Below are positions 15,916-23,595 of a stretch of 39,317 bases of DNA, in pieces. The position numbers and the translations under genes were made by a program. The stretch comes from Bacillota bacterium (GTDB taxonomy: Bacteria > Bacillota > Sulfobacillia > Sulfobacillales > JAIMBI01): the NCBI GenBank assembly GCA_021795575.1, contig JAJYPH010000011.1, positions 1 through 39,317 of the forward strand, given 5' to 3'. Positions within the stretch are counted from its first letter, which is position 1. The number at the start of each line of letters is the position of its first letter. The notes below the pieces were generated by a model, which did not search any database, had not been told where the DNA came from, and worked only from the letters and a program-made list of their open reading frames with translations.

Positions 15916-17063
15916 GCCCATGCGGGGGCGCGCGGCACCGCCCGGTCGTAGACTGCGAGGGTGTCGCGGGCCGCCTGGGCCCAAGTGAACGGGCGGACGT
16001 GGGCAGGCCCGCGCCGCGCCAACTCCCGTCGCCAGCCGGGATTTTGCCACAGACGGACCAGCGCGCGGGCCAGCTCGTCCACCGACTCGGGGTTCACCAG
16101 CAGCGCTACGCCGCGCCCCACTGTGGACATGGGCGGGCGGTTGCTGGTGACCACCGCGACGCCGGACGCCATGGCTTCCAGGGGGGGCAGCCCGAATCCC
16201 TCGTCCAGGGAGGGGAACAACAGCACCAACGCGTTGGCGTACAGGCCGGGCAACTCGGCATCCGGGACATGCCCCAGAAATTCCACCCGATCGGCGAGAC
16301 CGAGGGCACGCCCATAATTGCGCATGGCCTCCAGGCGGGCCGGCGGCCACGCCCCGGCCACCACCAGCGACCATGGCCGGGCCCGGTCCAACCGCGCGGC
16401 GGCAGCCAGGACGCGGCCGAGGTTTTTGTTGGGCGCCCCGCCGCCCACGAACAACAGGTAAGGGCGGTGCCGAGCAAAGCGGCCACGGCCGCGCTCGGAC
16501 GGAGAGAAGCGCGGATCCACCCCGGGGGGAATCACCGTCACCCGGTCGGCGGGCAGGCGGAGCCGCGCCAGCGCGGCGGCGCGCACCGGCTCGCTGACCG
16601 CAATGACTTGGTGCGCCCGCGGCAGCCGGTGGTGGTAGTACACCTGCCAGCGCCAGTGGCTGGCGCGGGCCGACAAGCCTTGGTCCGGCGCCTGGTCCAG
16701 CGGCATGAGGTCATGCAGGGTCACCACGGTGGCGGTGCCGGGGTGGGTGGCCACGCCATTGAAGTCGGGGGCGTGAAAAACACGAGGCCGGCCGCGGAGG
16801 AGCGCCGCACGCAGGAAGGCTTCGTTGTACAGCCAGTACGCCTGCGCGGGCCGATGGGCACGCCACCCAAAGACCGCATGGGCGGCCACGTCGTCCGGGA
16901 GCCACTGGCGCCCCACGGTGCTGGCGAGGCAGGTGATCCGGTCGGGCGCCAACCGAAGCAGGGCACGCGTGAGCTCGCGGGTGTAGGTCCCCACGCCTCG
17001 GAGCCGGTGGTCGGATTGCAGCGGCGTGGCATCGATCAGAATGTCCCACCCGTCCCGCCTCAC
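15906..17063 (-). CDS. GT4 family glycosyltransferase (mannosyltransferase-like)
   Basis: A 385-aa GT-B enzyme. ILIDATPLQSDHRLRGVGTYTREL at the start is typical of the WbdB/MtfB-like mannosyltransferase group. VIPPGVDPRF lies at the domain junction, and LFPSLDEGFGLPPLEAMASG contains the E-x7-E motif. The start is GTG 17063, overlapping the stop of the upstream GT4 gene (GTGA), so both come from one transcript. Its 3' end overlaps the end of the convergent GT-C-like gene by 10 bp. It probably extends the same surface glycan, though the sugar is not readable. Confidence 0.86.
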   Translation of the reverse strand: MRRDGWDILIDATPLQSDHRLRGVGTYTRELTRALLRLAPDRITCLASTVGRQWLPDDVAAHAVFGWRAHRPAQAYWLYNEAFLRAALLRGRPRVFHAPDFNGVATHPGTATVVTLHDLMPLDQAPDQGLSARASHWRWQVYYHHRLPRAHQVIAVSEPVRAAALARLRLPADRVTVIPPGVDPRFSPSERGRGRFARHRPYLLFVGGGAPNKNLGRVLAAAARLDRARPWSLVVAGAWPPARLEAMRNYGRALGLADRVEFLGHVPDAELPGLYANALVLLFPSLDEGFGLPPLEAMASGVAVVTSNRPPMSTVGRGVALLVNPESVDELARALVRLWQNPGWRRELARRGPAHVRPFTWAQAARDTLAVYDRAVPRAPAWAQG

Positions 17064-18217
17064 CGGCCCACCAGCGTCAGGTACAGGTTAAGGACCGTGG
17101 TTGCCGTGGCGTCCCAGCTGAATCGCTCGGCGCGCCGACGTCCCTGGACCGCGAGTCGTCGGGCCAGCCCCTGGTCGGTCAGCACGCGGACCATGGCCAC
17201 GGCGAGGGCGTCGACGTCTTCCGGGTTGACCAGGAGCGCCGCGTGCCCCGTGAGCTCGGGCAGCGATGCGCGGTTGGAGGTCACGACCGGCACGCCGTGA
17301 GCCATGCCTTCGAGGGCGGGCATTCCAAACCCTTCGTAGAGGGAGGGGAACACCACCCCCGCGGCACCGGCGTACACGGCGGCCAGCTGGGCGTCGGGAA
17401 GGTAGCCCACGTGGTGCACCCCGTCCGGGGTTCCGGCCGCCAGGGCGCTGCGCCGGCCCCACGTGTCCGGACCGACCAGCACCAGCGCCACGTCCGGCCG
17501 AGCGGCTCGCACCTGGCGAAACGCGGCGAACAGACGCGCCGTGTTCTTGCGCGGGTCCTGGTTGCCCACCGCGAGCAGATAGCACGCGGGCAGCTCCCCC
17601 GCCATCTTGGCCCGCTCGGCGTCGGCCCGGCGCATCGCGAGCTCGCCGTCGGACGGCCAATGGGTGCCGGGGGGCACCACGACGAGCCGGTCGGCCAGGC
17701 CCCCGACGTGGTGTAGCAAATCGCTCTGCGCGGAGCGGCTGGTGGTAAGCACGGCGTCGGTGGTGTAAGGACTCCAGGCCACCAGCGTGCGAAAAACCAG
17801 GCGGGTCAGCAGTGGCTGCAGCCCGGGGGCGACCAGCGGGATGGCGTCGTGCACCGTGAGCACCCGGTGGACGCCCCGCCGGAGAGACAGAAACGGCCCC
17901 ACCCCGCAGGGGTCGTGTACGATGTCCAGCTGGAGGGCGTGCGCCGCCCGGGCCAGCTCGCGGTGGCCGCGCGTCAAGACGCCCGGCAGCGTGGCGACCC
18001 CCGACAGGCGTCGGTTGGAGAACTCGGCAAACCAGCTCATGGCGGTGGCGGGATACGGGTTGAGCAGCCACAGGTCGAGCGTCGGATCGGCCCGCCGGAG
18101 TGCGCGGCACAGTTCGGAGGCGTAGCGGCCAATGCCCGTGGTGTAGCGGCCCATTCCGTAGGTGAACATCCCGACGCGGAGTGGGCGCCGACGAACCGAG
18201 GCGGTCGATGTGTTCAT
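17060..18217 (-). CDS. GT4 family glycosyltransferase
   Basis: A 385-aa GT-B enzyme related to its downstream neighbour. GMGRYTTGIGRYASELCRAL marks the N-terminal domain, LTVHDAIPLV the middle, and FPSLYEGFGMPALEGMAHG the E-x7-E motif. ATG 18217 (MNTSTASV) is chosen over the more upstream in-frame 18232. The reason is that a TTGTCA-17-TATCCT promoter ends only six bases before 18217, which would make the mRNA start at or next to this codon. No Shine-Dalgarno precedes it. It heads a two-gene operon with the 15906-17063 gene. Confidence 0.86.
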   Translation of the reverse strand: MNTSTASVRRRPLRVGMFTYGMGRYTTGIGRYASELCRALRRADPTLDLWLLNPYPATAMSWFAEFSNRRLSGVATLPGVLTRGHRELARAAHALQLDIVHDPCGVGPFLSLRRGVHRVLTVHDAIPLVAPGLQPLLTRLVFRTLVAWSPYTTDAVLTTSRSAQSDLLHHVGGLADRLVVVPPGTHWPSDGELAMRRADAERAKMAGELPACYLLAVGNQDPRKNTARLFAAFRQVRAARPDVALVLVGPDTWGRRSALAAGTPDGVHHVGYLPDAQLAAVYAGAAGVVFPSLYEGFGMPALEGMAHGVPVVTSNRASLPELTGHAALLVNPEDVDALAVAMVRVLTDQGLARRLAVQGRRRAERFSWDATATTVLNLYLTLVGR

Positions 18218-18223
18218 GAAGCC

Positions 18224-18252
18224 AGGATACAACGACAGCCAAAATATGACAA
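18224..18252 (-). promoter_or_regulatory. Sigma-70-type promoter of the GT4 pair, leaderless geometry
   Basis: Read on the minus strand: TTGTCA (18247-18252), a 17-bp spacer, and TATCCT (18224-18229). The expected transcription start, about seven bases past the -10, falls on the ATG at 18217. The transcript should therefore be leaderless or nearly so, which fits the missing Shine-Dalgarno. Confidence 0.66.
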
Positions 18253-18263
18253 TACACCCTGAG

Positions 18264-19097
18264 TCATCCGACGCGGTAGTGGAGCACCAGATGGCGAGTC
18301 AGGGCCGGCTGACCGGGGTCCGCCAGCCGCAGGCGCCACGTCGCCGTGCCGTACCCGGTTGGGGGGAGCGGTACCCGATAGCGGCAGGTCCGGTGGGCCG
18401 GGCAGGTGAGCGTTCGGGCCCACACGCTCGTCCCATTCACTGCGGCCGTCGCGTGGTAGGCCAGGCGCCCGCGCTCGGGATTGCTGATGTAGAGCGCTAT
18501 CACGCCGTGGGTCGCCCCCGTGGCGTACGGGGCGCTGGGGAACCCCGAGGGTCCCACGATCCAAGCCGCCGGCGCCGTGGCCTGCCAGGCGGGCGCCACC
18601 ACGAGCGCGGTGGCCAGGGCCATGACGGCCACCAGCACCAGTCCCCCGCCCACAGTCCGGTGGAGGTGAACGTGCAGGAGATAGCGCTCGTCAGGCCCCA
18701 GGGCGTGGCGGCGGACCAGCGCCACGAGGCTCAACGTGCCGGTGAGCGCCAAGAGCGACAGCACGTCGCTCGCGGTGGTGGCCGGGATGCCCAACCGGGA
18801 CAGGCCATAGACGACGCCGCCGGTGGCCGCGACGCTCAGGATGAGCGCCAGCGCCCCGCGCTCCACCCCGTCCAGGTCCCGACGGCGGGGAAACAGGCAC
18901 AACGCGGCGGTGTAGCCGGGGGCCAGGAGCCCGAAGGGGATGCCGATGGCGGCCCGCGCGACGCCGCTGCCCTGCGGCCACAGCAGATCGAATCCCAGCA
19001 CCGCCAGCCCGGCGCCCCACACCAGCGCCAGGTCCCACCACGCGAAAGGGGTCGACTGGACCCGGAGGGGCACCAAGGAGTCAGAAATTTGATACAT
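18264..19097 (-). CDS. DUF1616-like membrane protein
   Basis: A protein of 277 aa (289 if the upstream ATG 19133 is used) with about five to six membrane helices followed by an extracytoplasmic beta-rich C-terminal part of roughly 110 residues. The block IPFGLLAPGYTAALCLFPRRRDLDGVERGAL matches the conserved opening of DUF1616 (PF07760: PFVLFLPGYALVAALFPR, LDGLERLALS). That family is common in archaea and high-GC bacteria near surface-glycan genes; its function is unknown. ATG 19097 has GGAAGGGA nine bases upstream and is preferred. ATG 19133 has no ribosome-binding site but lies close to the predicted transcript start. It is transcribed from its own promoter towards the GT4 pair. Confidence 0.78.
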   Translation of the reverse strand: MYQISDSLVPLRVQSTPFAWWDLALVWGAGLAVLGFDLLWPQGSGVARAAIGIPFGLLAPGYTAALCLFPRRRDLDGVERGALALILSVAATGGVVYGLSRLGIPATTASDVLSLLALTGTLSLVALVRRHALGPDERYLLHVHLHRTVGGGLVLVAVMALATALVVAPAWQATAPAAWIVGPSGFPSAPYATGATHGVIALYISNPERGRLAYHATAAVNGTSVWARTLTCPAHRTCRYRVPLPPTGYGTATWRLRLADPGQPALTRHLVLHYRVG

Positions 19098-19143
19098 GTC
19101 CACGAGTCCCTTCCGACGCGATTCGATCCGCATCGCCGGCCAG

Positions 19144-19169
19144 CTGGGTCACAATACTACTAGACCCAG
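19144..19169. promoter_or_regulatory. Candidate operator: CTGGGTC-N12-GACCCAG inverted repeat
   Basis: Perfect 7-bp arms (19144-19150 and 19163-19169) separated by 12 bp. The repeat covers the -10 and most of the spacer of the minus-strand promoter of the DUF1616 gene, and lies 25 bp before the plus-strand kinase gene. This is the expected place for a dimeric regulator controlling one or both divergent genes. An RNA hairpin role is less likely because it sits at the transcript start. Confidence 0.5.
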
Positions 19170-19179
19170 TGTATGTCAA
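19151..19179 (-). promoter_or_regulatory. Sigma-70-type promoter of the DUF1616 gene
   Basis: On the minus strand: a perfect TTGACA (19174-19179), a 17-bp spacer, and TATTGT (19151-19156). Transcription should start near 19144, about 47 nt before the preferred ATG 19097 and 11 nt before ATG 19133. An inverted repeat overlaps it. Confidence 0.68.
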
Positions 19180-19193
19180 CAACAGGAGGGACG

Positions 19194-19790
19194 ATGAAGC
19201 CGATGGCCGCCGTCAGGCTGCGCAGAACCCCCGTGTCCCTGGGCAGGGAGGGAGCTCCAGCCGTGTGGCGAAAAATTTTTATTATGGGTCCGCCAGCCAG
19301 CGGGAAAAGTTTTTGGGCGCGGCGCGTGTCGGAGGCCACGGGGATTCGGTGGTATGAATTGGACCAGTGGTTTTTGAAGGATGAGGACGACCCCGAGCGC
19401 ACCCGGTGGCAGAAAAGCCTGTTGGCGCTGGATGCGTGGATTATCGAGGGCATCTATCCCTGGGCCGATGCGATGGCCCAGGCGGATGCCGTCTTGGTGT
19501 TGCGCCCGCCCTGGTGGGTGCGGGACTTTAGGATTCTCTGGCACCGGTACCTCTGGCCGGGTGCGAGCAAAGTAGGGCTGACGGCCTGGCGCATTGCCGT
19601 GACGCTCAGGACGAGCCATGGCTACGCCGGTGACCACGAGGTGCGGGTGGCGTCGTCGGCCAAGCGCCTGGGCATCCAGGTCATGGAGGTCCCGACGGGC
19701 GAACGCCTGATGGCGGAGGTGCTGTCGCATGCCACGGCGTCTGCCAGCTCTACAGGCGATACTGGCCCGCCCAGGCCAACCCGTGCTTGA
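19194..19790 (+). CDS. P-loop NTPase, adenylate-kinase/FlaR-like
   Basis: A 198-aa protein. IFIMGPPASGKSFWARR is a Walker A (GxxxxGKS). YELDQWFL, then WIIEGIYPW and LRPPWWVRDFRILWHRYLW, follow the order seen in the FlaR/topology-modulation-like small kinases (PF13207/AAA_18 group), which phosphorylate unidentified small substrates. ATG 19194 is chosen because AGGAGGG lies four bases upstream; the in-frame GTG at 19173 lies before it. The C-terminal 20 or so residues are low-complexity and overlap the end of the convergent gene by 41 bp. Function beyond ATP-dependent phosphorylation is unknown. Confidence 0.78.
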   Translation: MKPMAAVRLRRTPVSLGREGAPAVWRKIFIMGPPASGKSFWARRVSEATGIRWYELDQWFLKDEDDPERTRWQKSLLALDAWIIEGIYPWADAMAQADAVLVLRPPWWVRDFRILWHRYLWPGASKVGLTAWRIAVTLRTSHGYAGDHEVRVASSAKRLGIQVMEVPTGERLMAEVLSHATASASSTGDTGPPRPTRA

Positions 19791-20472
19791 GGGCCCGTTT
19801 GGGCAAGGGGTCTCCGTAGCGGGGGCCCAGGCTCGAGCGTCCGGCCACGTCGGGCAGCGGCAGCAAGGGGGGCGGGTGGAGCGGAGCCAAGGCGCGGGCG
19901 TACGCCTGACCCAAGGCCCAGCGCTCGCCGACGGCCTCGGGGACCTCGGTCACCGCCTCGTAGACACGCATCAGGTGGAGGTCGAAGCAGCAGCGGTCGA
20001 CCTTGAAGAAACGCGTATCGGCCCACCCGGCCTGTCCCAAAAACCGGCGGCAGAACGCGCGCGGATAGCGGCGGGCCCGGCGTTCGATCCGGTCGAAGTT
20101 CGTGACCGTGAGGCGGCCCGTCACCTTGTAGAAGCCCGGTGCGCCCCGGAGGATGCGGCTCTCCCGGACGGCGCGCTCCATGAGGCGGCCTTCGCCAAAC
20201 CCTTTGCCCCGATCCACCCCGGCCTGATTGTCTGCCCAGCTGAGCACCTCCAGCGGGATGCCGCGCCCGGCTGCCATCTCGTGGAATGGTTCGTACGGGG
20301 CGGTGTAGCCACTGTTGTCGCAAAACACCACCCCGGACAATCCCGGTCGCGCGAGCCAGAACTGCAGTGCGGCCGCATACTGGGCCCAGCGCACCGCGGG
20401 ATTCTGCAGAGGCATGCGGGGAACCGCCACCGGGGCGATGGTGGCGGTCATCAAGAGGGGCCACGCGGGCAT
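19750..20472 (-). CDS. Uncharacterised protein, possibly glycosyltransferase-related
   Basis: A 240-aa protein without signal peptide. The N-terminus LLMTATIAPVAVPRM, followed by VVFCDNSGYTAPYEPFHEMA and then DRGKGFGEGRLMERAVRES and FYKVTGRLTVTNF, resembles the layout of uncharacterised GT-A-like proteins from surface-glycan loci (a TATI opening, a DNSG motif, a GKGxGE motif). This is recollection of a pattern and not a firm family match. The start ATG 20472 is supported by GAGAGGTGAG just upstream and by an extended -10 about 18 bases before it. The frame stays open upstream to 20739, but that part has no coding character. It overlaps the convergent kinase gene tail. Confidence 0.62.
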   Translation of the reverse strand: MPAWPLLMTATIAPVAVPRMPLQNPAVRWAQYAAALQFWLARPGLSGVVFCDNSGYTAPYEPFHEMAAGRGIPLEVLSWADNQAGVDRGKGFGEGRLMERAVRESRILRGAPGFYKVTGRLTVTNFDRIERRARRYPRAFCRRFLGQAGWADTRFFKVDRCCFDLHLMRVYEAVTEVPEAVGERWALGQAYARALAPLHPPPLLPLPDVAGRSSLGPRYGDPLPKRALKHGLAWAGQYRL

Positions 20473-20489
20473 CGTCTCACCTCTCGGAC

Positions 20490-20498
20490 ATGATACCA
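20490..20498 (-). promoter_or_regulatory. Extended -10 promoter TGGTATCAT
   Basis: On the minus strand TGG precedes TATCAT (20490-20495), the TGn extended -10 form, with no recognisable -35. It would start transcription about 10 nt before ATG 20472, leaving just enough leader for the GAGAGGTGAG ribosome-binding site. The identical nonamer recurs at 32310. Confidence 0.55.
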
Positions 20499-20678
20499 AA
20501 TGATGCCATACTCCGGCCGGTCGGATGGGAACTTGGCCGGAGGCGCCCGTGGAGCCACGGCCACTGACTCCGCCCGCGAGCCGCCCGTGGCCAACTCCTG
20601 CGACGGGGTGCTGGACCAGCCCAGCGCCGCGCGGCAAGATAGAGGGCAGGAGGAGCGGCGGAGCAAAGGGGGGAGTGC

Positions 20679-21413
20679 GTGGCAGGGACGGAGGGTGCGC
20701 CATCCGTGCGGTGGCGCGACGCGGCCACGGTGGTGGCATGGGTCACCGCCCCGGGCGGGCGGCTGCGCGTCCTGATGATTGAGCGGCCCGCGACGCAGCC
20801 GGGGTGGCCGGGCCAGTGGGTGTTTCCCGGGGGCGGCGTCGCCGACGCGGACCGTCGGTGGGCGGAGCGGCACCCTGGCGCGCCGCTGTCCGCGTCGCCG
20901 CCCGCGCCCATCAACCAGAACGATTTCATGCGTTGGGCCCGGCCCTGGTTTCTTCGGCGCCTGGGGTACGTGCCGGAAGACGCCTGGCCGGCATGGGACC
21001 GCGATCCGCTGGCCCACCGCGCCGCGGAGGCCGCGGCAGCCCGTGAGCTGTGGGAGGAAGCCGGCCTCTGGCTGGGGCCAGCCGTGGACGTGCCCGCGGT
21101 CCCGCGCGCGGAGCGCACGGCGGGTGCGCGCCGCGTGGCGCTTCGACACCTGTCCGCCCTGCGTTATTGGGGACGCCTGGCCACCCCGCCACATGAACCT
21201 CGTCGGTTTGACTGTCGGTTCTTTGGGCTGGACTGCTCGCTGGCCCCGTGGCCGGCAGCCCGGGGCGCCCTCGGAGAGGTGAAGCGCCTCACTTGGCGGG
21301 ATCCCGACGCCGTGCTGCGCGGGGAGGGCATCCCGCTGCCGACGCGCTATGTCCTGGAGTGCCTCAGGGCCCTGATCGCTTGGCCACGGACCGATGACCC
21401 GGATAAGGAGTGA
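20679..21413 (+). CDS. Nudix hydrolase with insertion (NUDT19-like)
   Basis: A 244-aa protein. The Nudix box is split. VFPGGGVADADRR gives the glycine-rich start, and about 70 residues later AAARELWEEAGL gives the REUxEExGU part with the metal-binding glutamates. A long insertion between the two, with conserved-looking FMRWARPWFLRRLGY, resembles the RP2p/NUDT19 group, which acts on CoA derivatives or similar diphosphates; the substrate here is unknown. GTG 20679 follows AAAGGGGGGAG. It heads a run with the AIM24 and J-domain genes, its stop lying just before the AIM24 start. Confidence 0.78.
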   Translation: MAGTEGAPSVRWRDAATVVAWVTAPGGRLRVLMIERPATQPGWPGQWVFPGGGVADADRRWAERHPGAPLSASPPAPINQNDFMRWARPWFLRRLGYVPEDAWPAWDRDPLAHRAAEAAAARELWEEAGLWLGPAVDVPAVPRAERTAGARRVALRHLSALRYWGRLATPPHEPRRFDCRFFGLDCSLAPWPAARGALGEVKRLTWRDPDAVLRGEGIPLPTRYVLECLRALIAWPRTDDPDKE

Positions 21414-21418
21414 CGACA

Positions 21419-22108
21419 TTGGAGATGCGACACGTCCCCACGCACACCGATGATCACGCCGCGACGATCCCGCACCGCATCAGCGGGGAGCTGGTGCCCG
21501 TGCTGGAATTTGAGCTGGGTGGGGCCCGAAGCGTCTACTTCGAACATTACATCCTGCTGTACAAGTCGCCGTCCGTTCGGCTGGCGGCCGCCATGCCGCG
21601 CGGCGCATTAAAGCGGCTGTTGGGCAAAATGCCGGTGTTTTTGACCCGCGCCGAGGGGGAGGGGCTGCTGGCAGTCAGCCGGGACGGTCCTGGCCAGGTG
21701 TTCGGGGTGCCCATTCCCGCCGGGGGAGCGCTCGAGGTGCGCGAGCATCAGTTTCTGGCTGCCTCGGGCGATCTGGGCTACGGGTTCTCGCGGGTCCGCG
21801 GCGTGGCCAACCTGCTGTGGGGCGGGTCCGGGTTCTTCGTGGACCGGTTCACCGCCTCCCGGGAGCCCGGCACGCTGTGGCTGCATGCCTACGGCAATCT
21901 GGTCGAAGTGGAGCTGGGGCCGGGCGAAGCGTTTGATGTGGAGCCCGGGGCGTGGTGCTACAAGGATGCGGCGGTGCGCATGCAGATGGTGCCAATCAAT
22001 GTGGCGGCCGGACTCCTGTCGAGCCACCACCTGCTCTTGAATCGCTTTACCGGCCCGGGCCGGGTGGGTATTCAAAGCATGAGCGTCTACCTGCCGTCCG
22101 AGGAATGA
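21419..22108 (+). CDS. AIM24 family protein (DUF124/TIGR00266)
   Basis: A protein of about 229 aa, cytosolic. Motifs of the AIM24 beta-structure family are clear: LEFELGGARSVYFEHYILLYKS, MPVFLTRAEGEGLLAVS, VREHQFLAASGDLGYG, GTLWLHAYGNLVEVELGPGEAF and VEPGAWCYKD. The family is widespread but its role is unresolved; in yeast, AIM24 stabilises a mitochondrial membrane complex. The start is difficult. AAGGAG at 21405-21410 is eight bases before TTG 21419 and overlaps GTG 21410, so TTG is preferred; ATG 21425 is possible. It is translated right after the Nudix gene. Confidence 0.8.
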   Translation: MEMRHVPTHTDDHAATIPHRISGELVPVLEFELGGARSVYFEHYILLYKSPSVRLAAAMPRGALKRLLGKMPVFLTRAEGEGLLAVSRDGPGQVFGVPIPAGGALEVREHQFLAASGDLGYGFSRVRGVANLLWGGSGFFVDRFTASREPGTLWLHAYGNLVEVELGPGEAFDVEPGAWCYKDAAVRMQMVPINVAAGLLSSHHLLLNRFTGPGRVGIQSMSVYLPSEE

Positions 22109-22187
22109 GGTCCAGTACGGCCCCGGGGCTGCGAATGCTGTGTAACAGGGAGGGACGGAGGGAGGGCAGGAGGTGGAGGGGCGCTCG

Positions 22188-22700
22188 ATGACCCCCGAGG
22201 AGGCGCGGCGGGTGCTGGGACTCTCGAGTCCGTGCAGTACCCTGGCCGATATCGAAAGTGCGTTCCGACGATACGCCAAACACCACCACCCGGACGTGCA
22301 GCGGGACGCGCTGGCGCGCCATGCCGCCGAAGAGCGGTTTCGCCGGGTGCTGGAAGCGCGCCGAACGCTCCGCGCGGTGGCGGCGGCCGGACTGCCGCGG
22401 TCACCGACCGGGGGCCCGGCCGCCCCCCGCCGGGTCCCACGGGGGGGAACCGGACGGCGCGCATCCGTCGACCGCTCGCTGGTGGGCTGCGGTGGGTGGA
22501 TCATTGCGGGCTGGGCGGCCTGGGGCTTGTTTTCGCCGTGGTGGCTGTTGTTGCCCATGGTGGTTACCCTGCTGTGGGCACGGCGTCGCGGGTCCTGGTC
22601 GCGTGGGCGCCTTCTGGCGGCAGCCCTCGACGTGGGCCGAACCATGGCCGCGGCGGGCGTGGCCGCGGCGGTGGCGATCACGCTCGCGAGCGTCCTGTAG
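22188..22700 (+). CDS. Membrane-anchored J-domain (DnaJ-like) protein
   Basis: A 170-aa protein. The first 65 or so residues form a J-domain: MTPEEARRVLGLSSPCSTLADIESAFRRYAKHHHPDVQRD, with the diagnostic HPD that stimulates Hsp70 ATPase activity. A Pro/Gly/Arg linker follows, then two or three hydrophobic segments (IIAGWAAWGLFSPWWLLLPMVV and MAAAGVAAAVAITLASVL). There is no G/F-rich or zinc-finger region, so it is a class III J-protein that would recruit DnaK to the membrane. ATG 22188 with GGAGGGG seven bases upstream is preferred to GTG 22173. A long hairpin lies just after the stop. Confidence 0.75.
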   Translation: MTPEEARRVLGLSSPCSTLADIESAFRRYAKHHHPDVQRDALARHAAEERFRRVLEARRTLRAVAAAGLPRSPTGGPAAPRRVPRGGTGRRASVDRSLVGCGGWIIAGWAAWGLFSPWWLLLPMVVTLLWARRRGSWSRGRLLAAALDVGRTMAAAGVAAAVAITLASVL

Positions 22701-22709
22701 CGCAAACGA

Positions 22710-22738
22710 CCACCGCCCGTGCAAAGCACGGGCGGTGG
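22710..22738. terminator. Hairpin between convergent genes, no U-tract
   Basis: The arms CCACCGCCCGTG (22710-22721) and CACGGGCGGTGG (22727-22738) pair perfectly over 12 bp around a 5-nt loop. The hairpin lies between the J-domain stop (22700) and the convergent Bax-inhibitor stop (22749), so it can serve both. Neither strand has a run of T after the stem, so it would be a non-canonical terminator or a 3'-end stabiliser. Confidence 0.6.
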
Positions 22739-22748
22739 GGCGTGTGGG

Positions 22749-23501
22749 CTAGCGACGCCGCGCTCCGCCCAGGAACAGCATCAGGAAGTACATGAACAGG
22801 TTGACCACGTCCAGCGCCAATCCTAGTCCCAAATAAGCCGCGAGACCGTCGTTGGGACCGTACGCCATCGCTTGGCGCATGCGCGAGAGGTCCACCACCA
22901 GGTACAGTTCAAAGACGCCGATGCCAATCAGGGACCACAGCGGGGACGTCACGAGCCCGGTGGCGGAGCCGATGAACATCGCCAGCACCTGGGTGATCAA
23001 GAGGCCCATGAGGGCGACAAAGGCCAGCCCCGAAAGCTTGCTCAGGTCCCAGGGGCTCACGTAGGCAATAGCCGCCGTCACCACCAGCGAACCGGCGACC
23101 GCCACCACCGCCGACAGCACCGCCGGCGGCGAGATGCTGAGCCCGTAAGCGAGCGCCAGCCCCAAAAATGGACTCACCATCAGCATCATGAGACCGCCCA
23201 GCAGCAGTTCCTTCTTCACGTTGCCAATGGCGCGGTTCAGCGCCGCCGACAGCACGAACACCAGCACCAGCATGGGCAGCCAGGCAATCGACCCGGAGCG
23301 GGCCATCACGGCGTCAAACCCGGTGGCCAGCGTGGCGAACGCGCCAAACGCCGCGACCAGCAGATAAAGGGCCATGTACAGCAGGGTGGAACCCATCAGG
23401 CTTCCCGTGAGCGTCCACGACGACCCATTCTGCGCGAAATAGTTGCCTCGCGCCTGGCTGGGGCTCATGGAGCGCGAGCGGCCCGGTGTCCTCCATGCCA
23501 T
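22749..23501 (-). CDS. Bax inhibitor-1/YccA family membrane protein
   Basis: A 250-aa protein with seven predicted membrane helices after a polar N-terminus of about 45 residues. The family hallmarks are TLTGSLMGSTLLYMALYLLVAA for the first helix, and towards the C-terminus IGIGVFELYLVVDLSRM followed by AYLGLGLALDVVNLFMYFLMLF. Relatives are UPF0005/BI-1 proteins such as YetJ, a pH-sensitive calcium leak channel; the ion specificity here is not known. ATG 23501 is chosen for its GGGGGAGG nine bases upstream. It appears monocistronic with its own extended -10. Confidence 0.88.
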   Translation of the reverse strand: MAWRTPGRSRSMSPSQARGNYFAQNGSSWTLTGSLMGSTLLYMALYLLVAAFGAFATLATGFDAVMARSGSIAWLPMLVLVFVLSAALNRAIGNVKKELLLGGLMMLMVSPFLGLALAYGLSISPPAVLSAVVAVAGSLVVTAAIAYVSPWDLSKLSGLAFVALMGLLITQVLAMFIGSATGLVTSPLWSLIGIGVFELYLVVDLSRMRQAMAYGPNDGLAAYLGLGLALDVVNLFMYFLMLFLGGARRR

Positions 23502-23540
23502 GTCCAATCGCCTCCCCCAATCGGTCACGTTCTGATGTTA

Positions 23541-23549
23541 AATATACCA
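23541..23549 (-). promoter_or_regulatory. Extended -10 promoter TGGTATATT
   Basis: On the minus strand TGG directly precedes TATATT (23541-23546), with no good -35 at 16-18 bp. Transcription would start near 23534, about 33 nt before ATG 23501. It is one of four similar TGGTA elements in this window. Confidence 0.55.
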
Positions 23550-23595
23550 CCAGCGGGACGCGAGCAACCACGAGCCCGCTGGGAGTCCGCTGAGA

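Noticed and set aside
14778-17300. 840-codon open frame on the plus strand
   Set aside because: It crosses the end of the GT-C-like gene and runs antisense to two GT4 genes; there is no motif and no ribosome-binding site.
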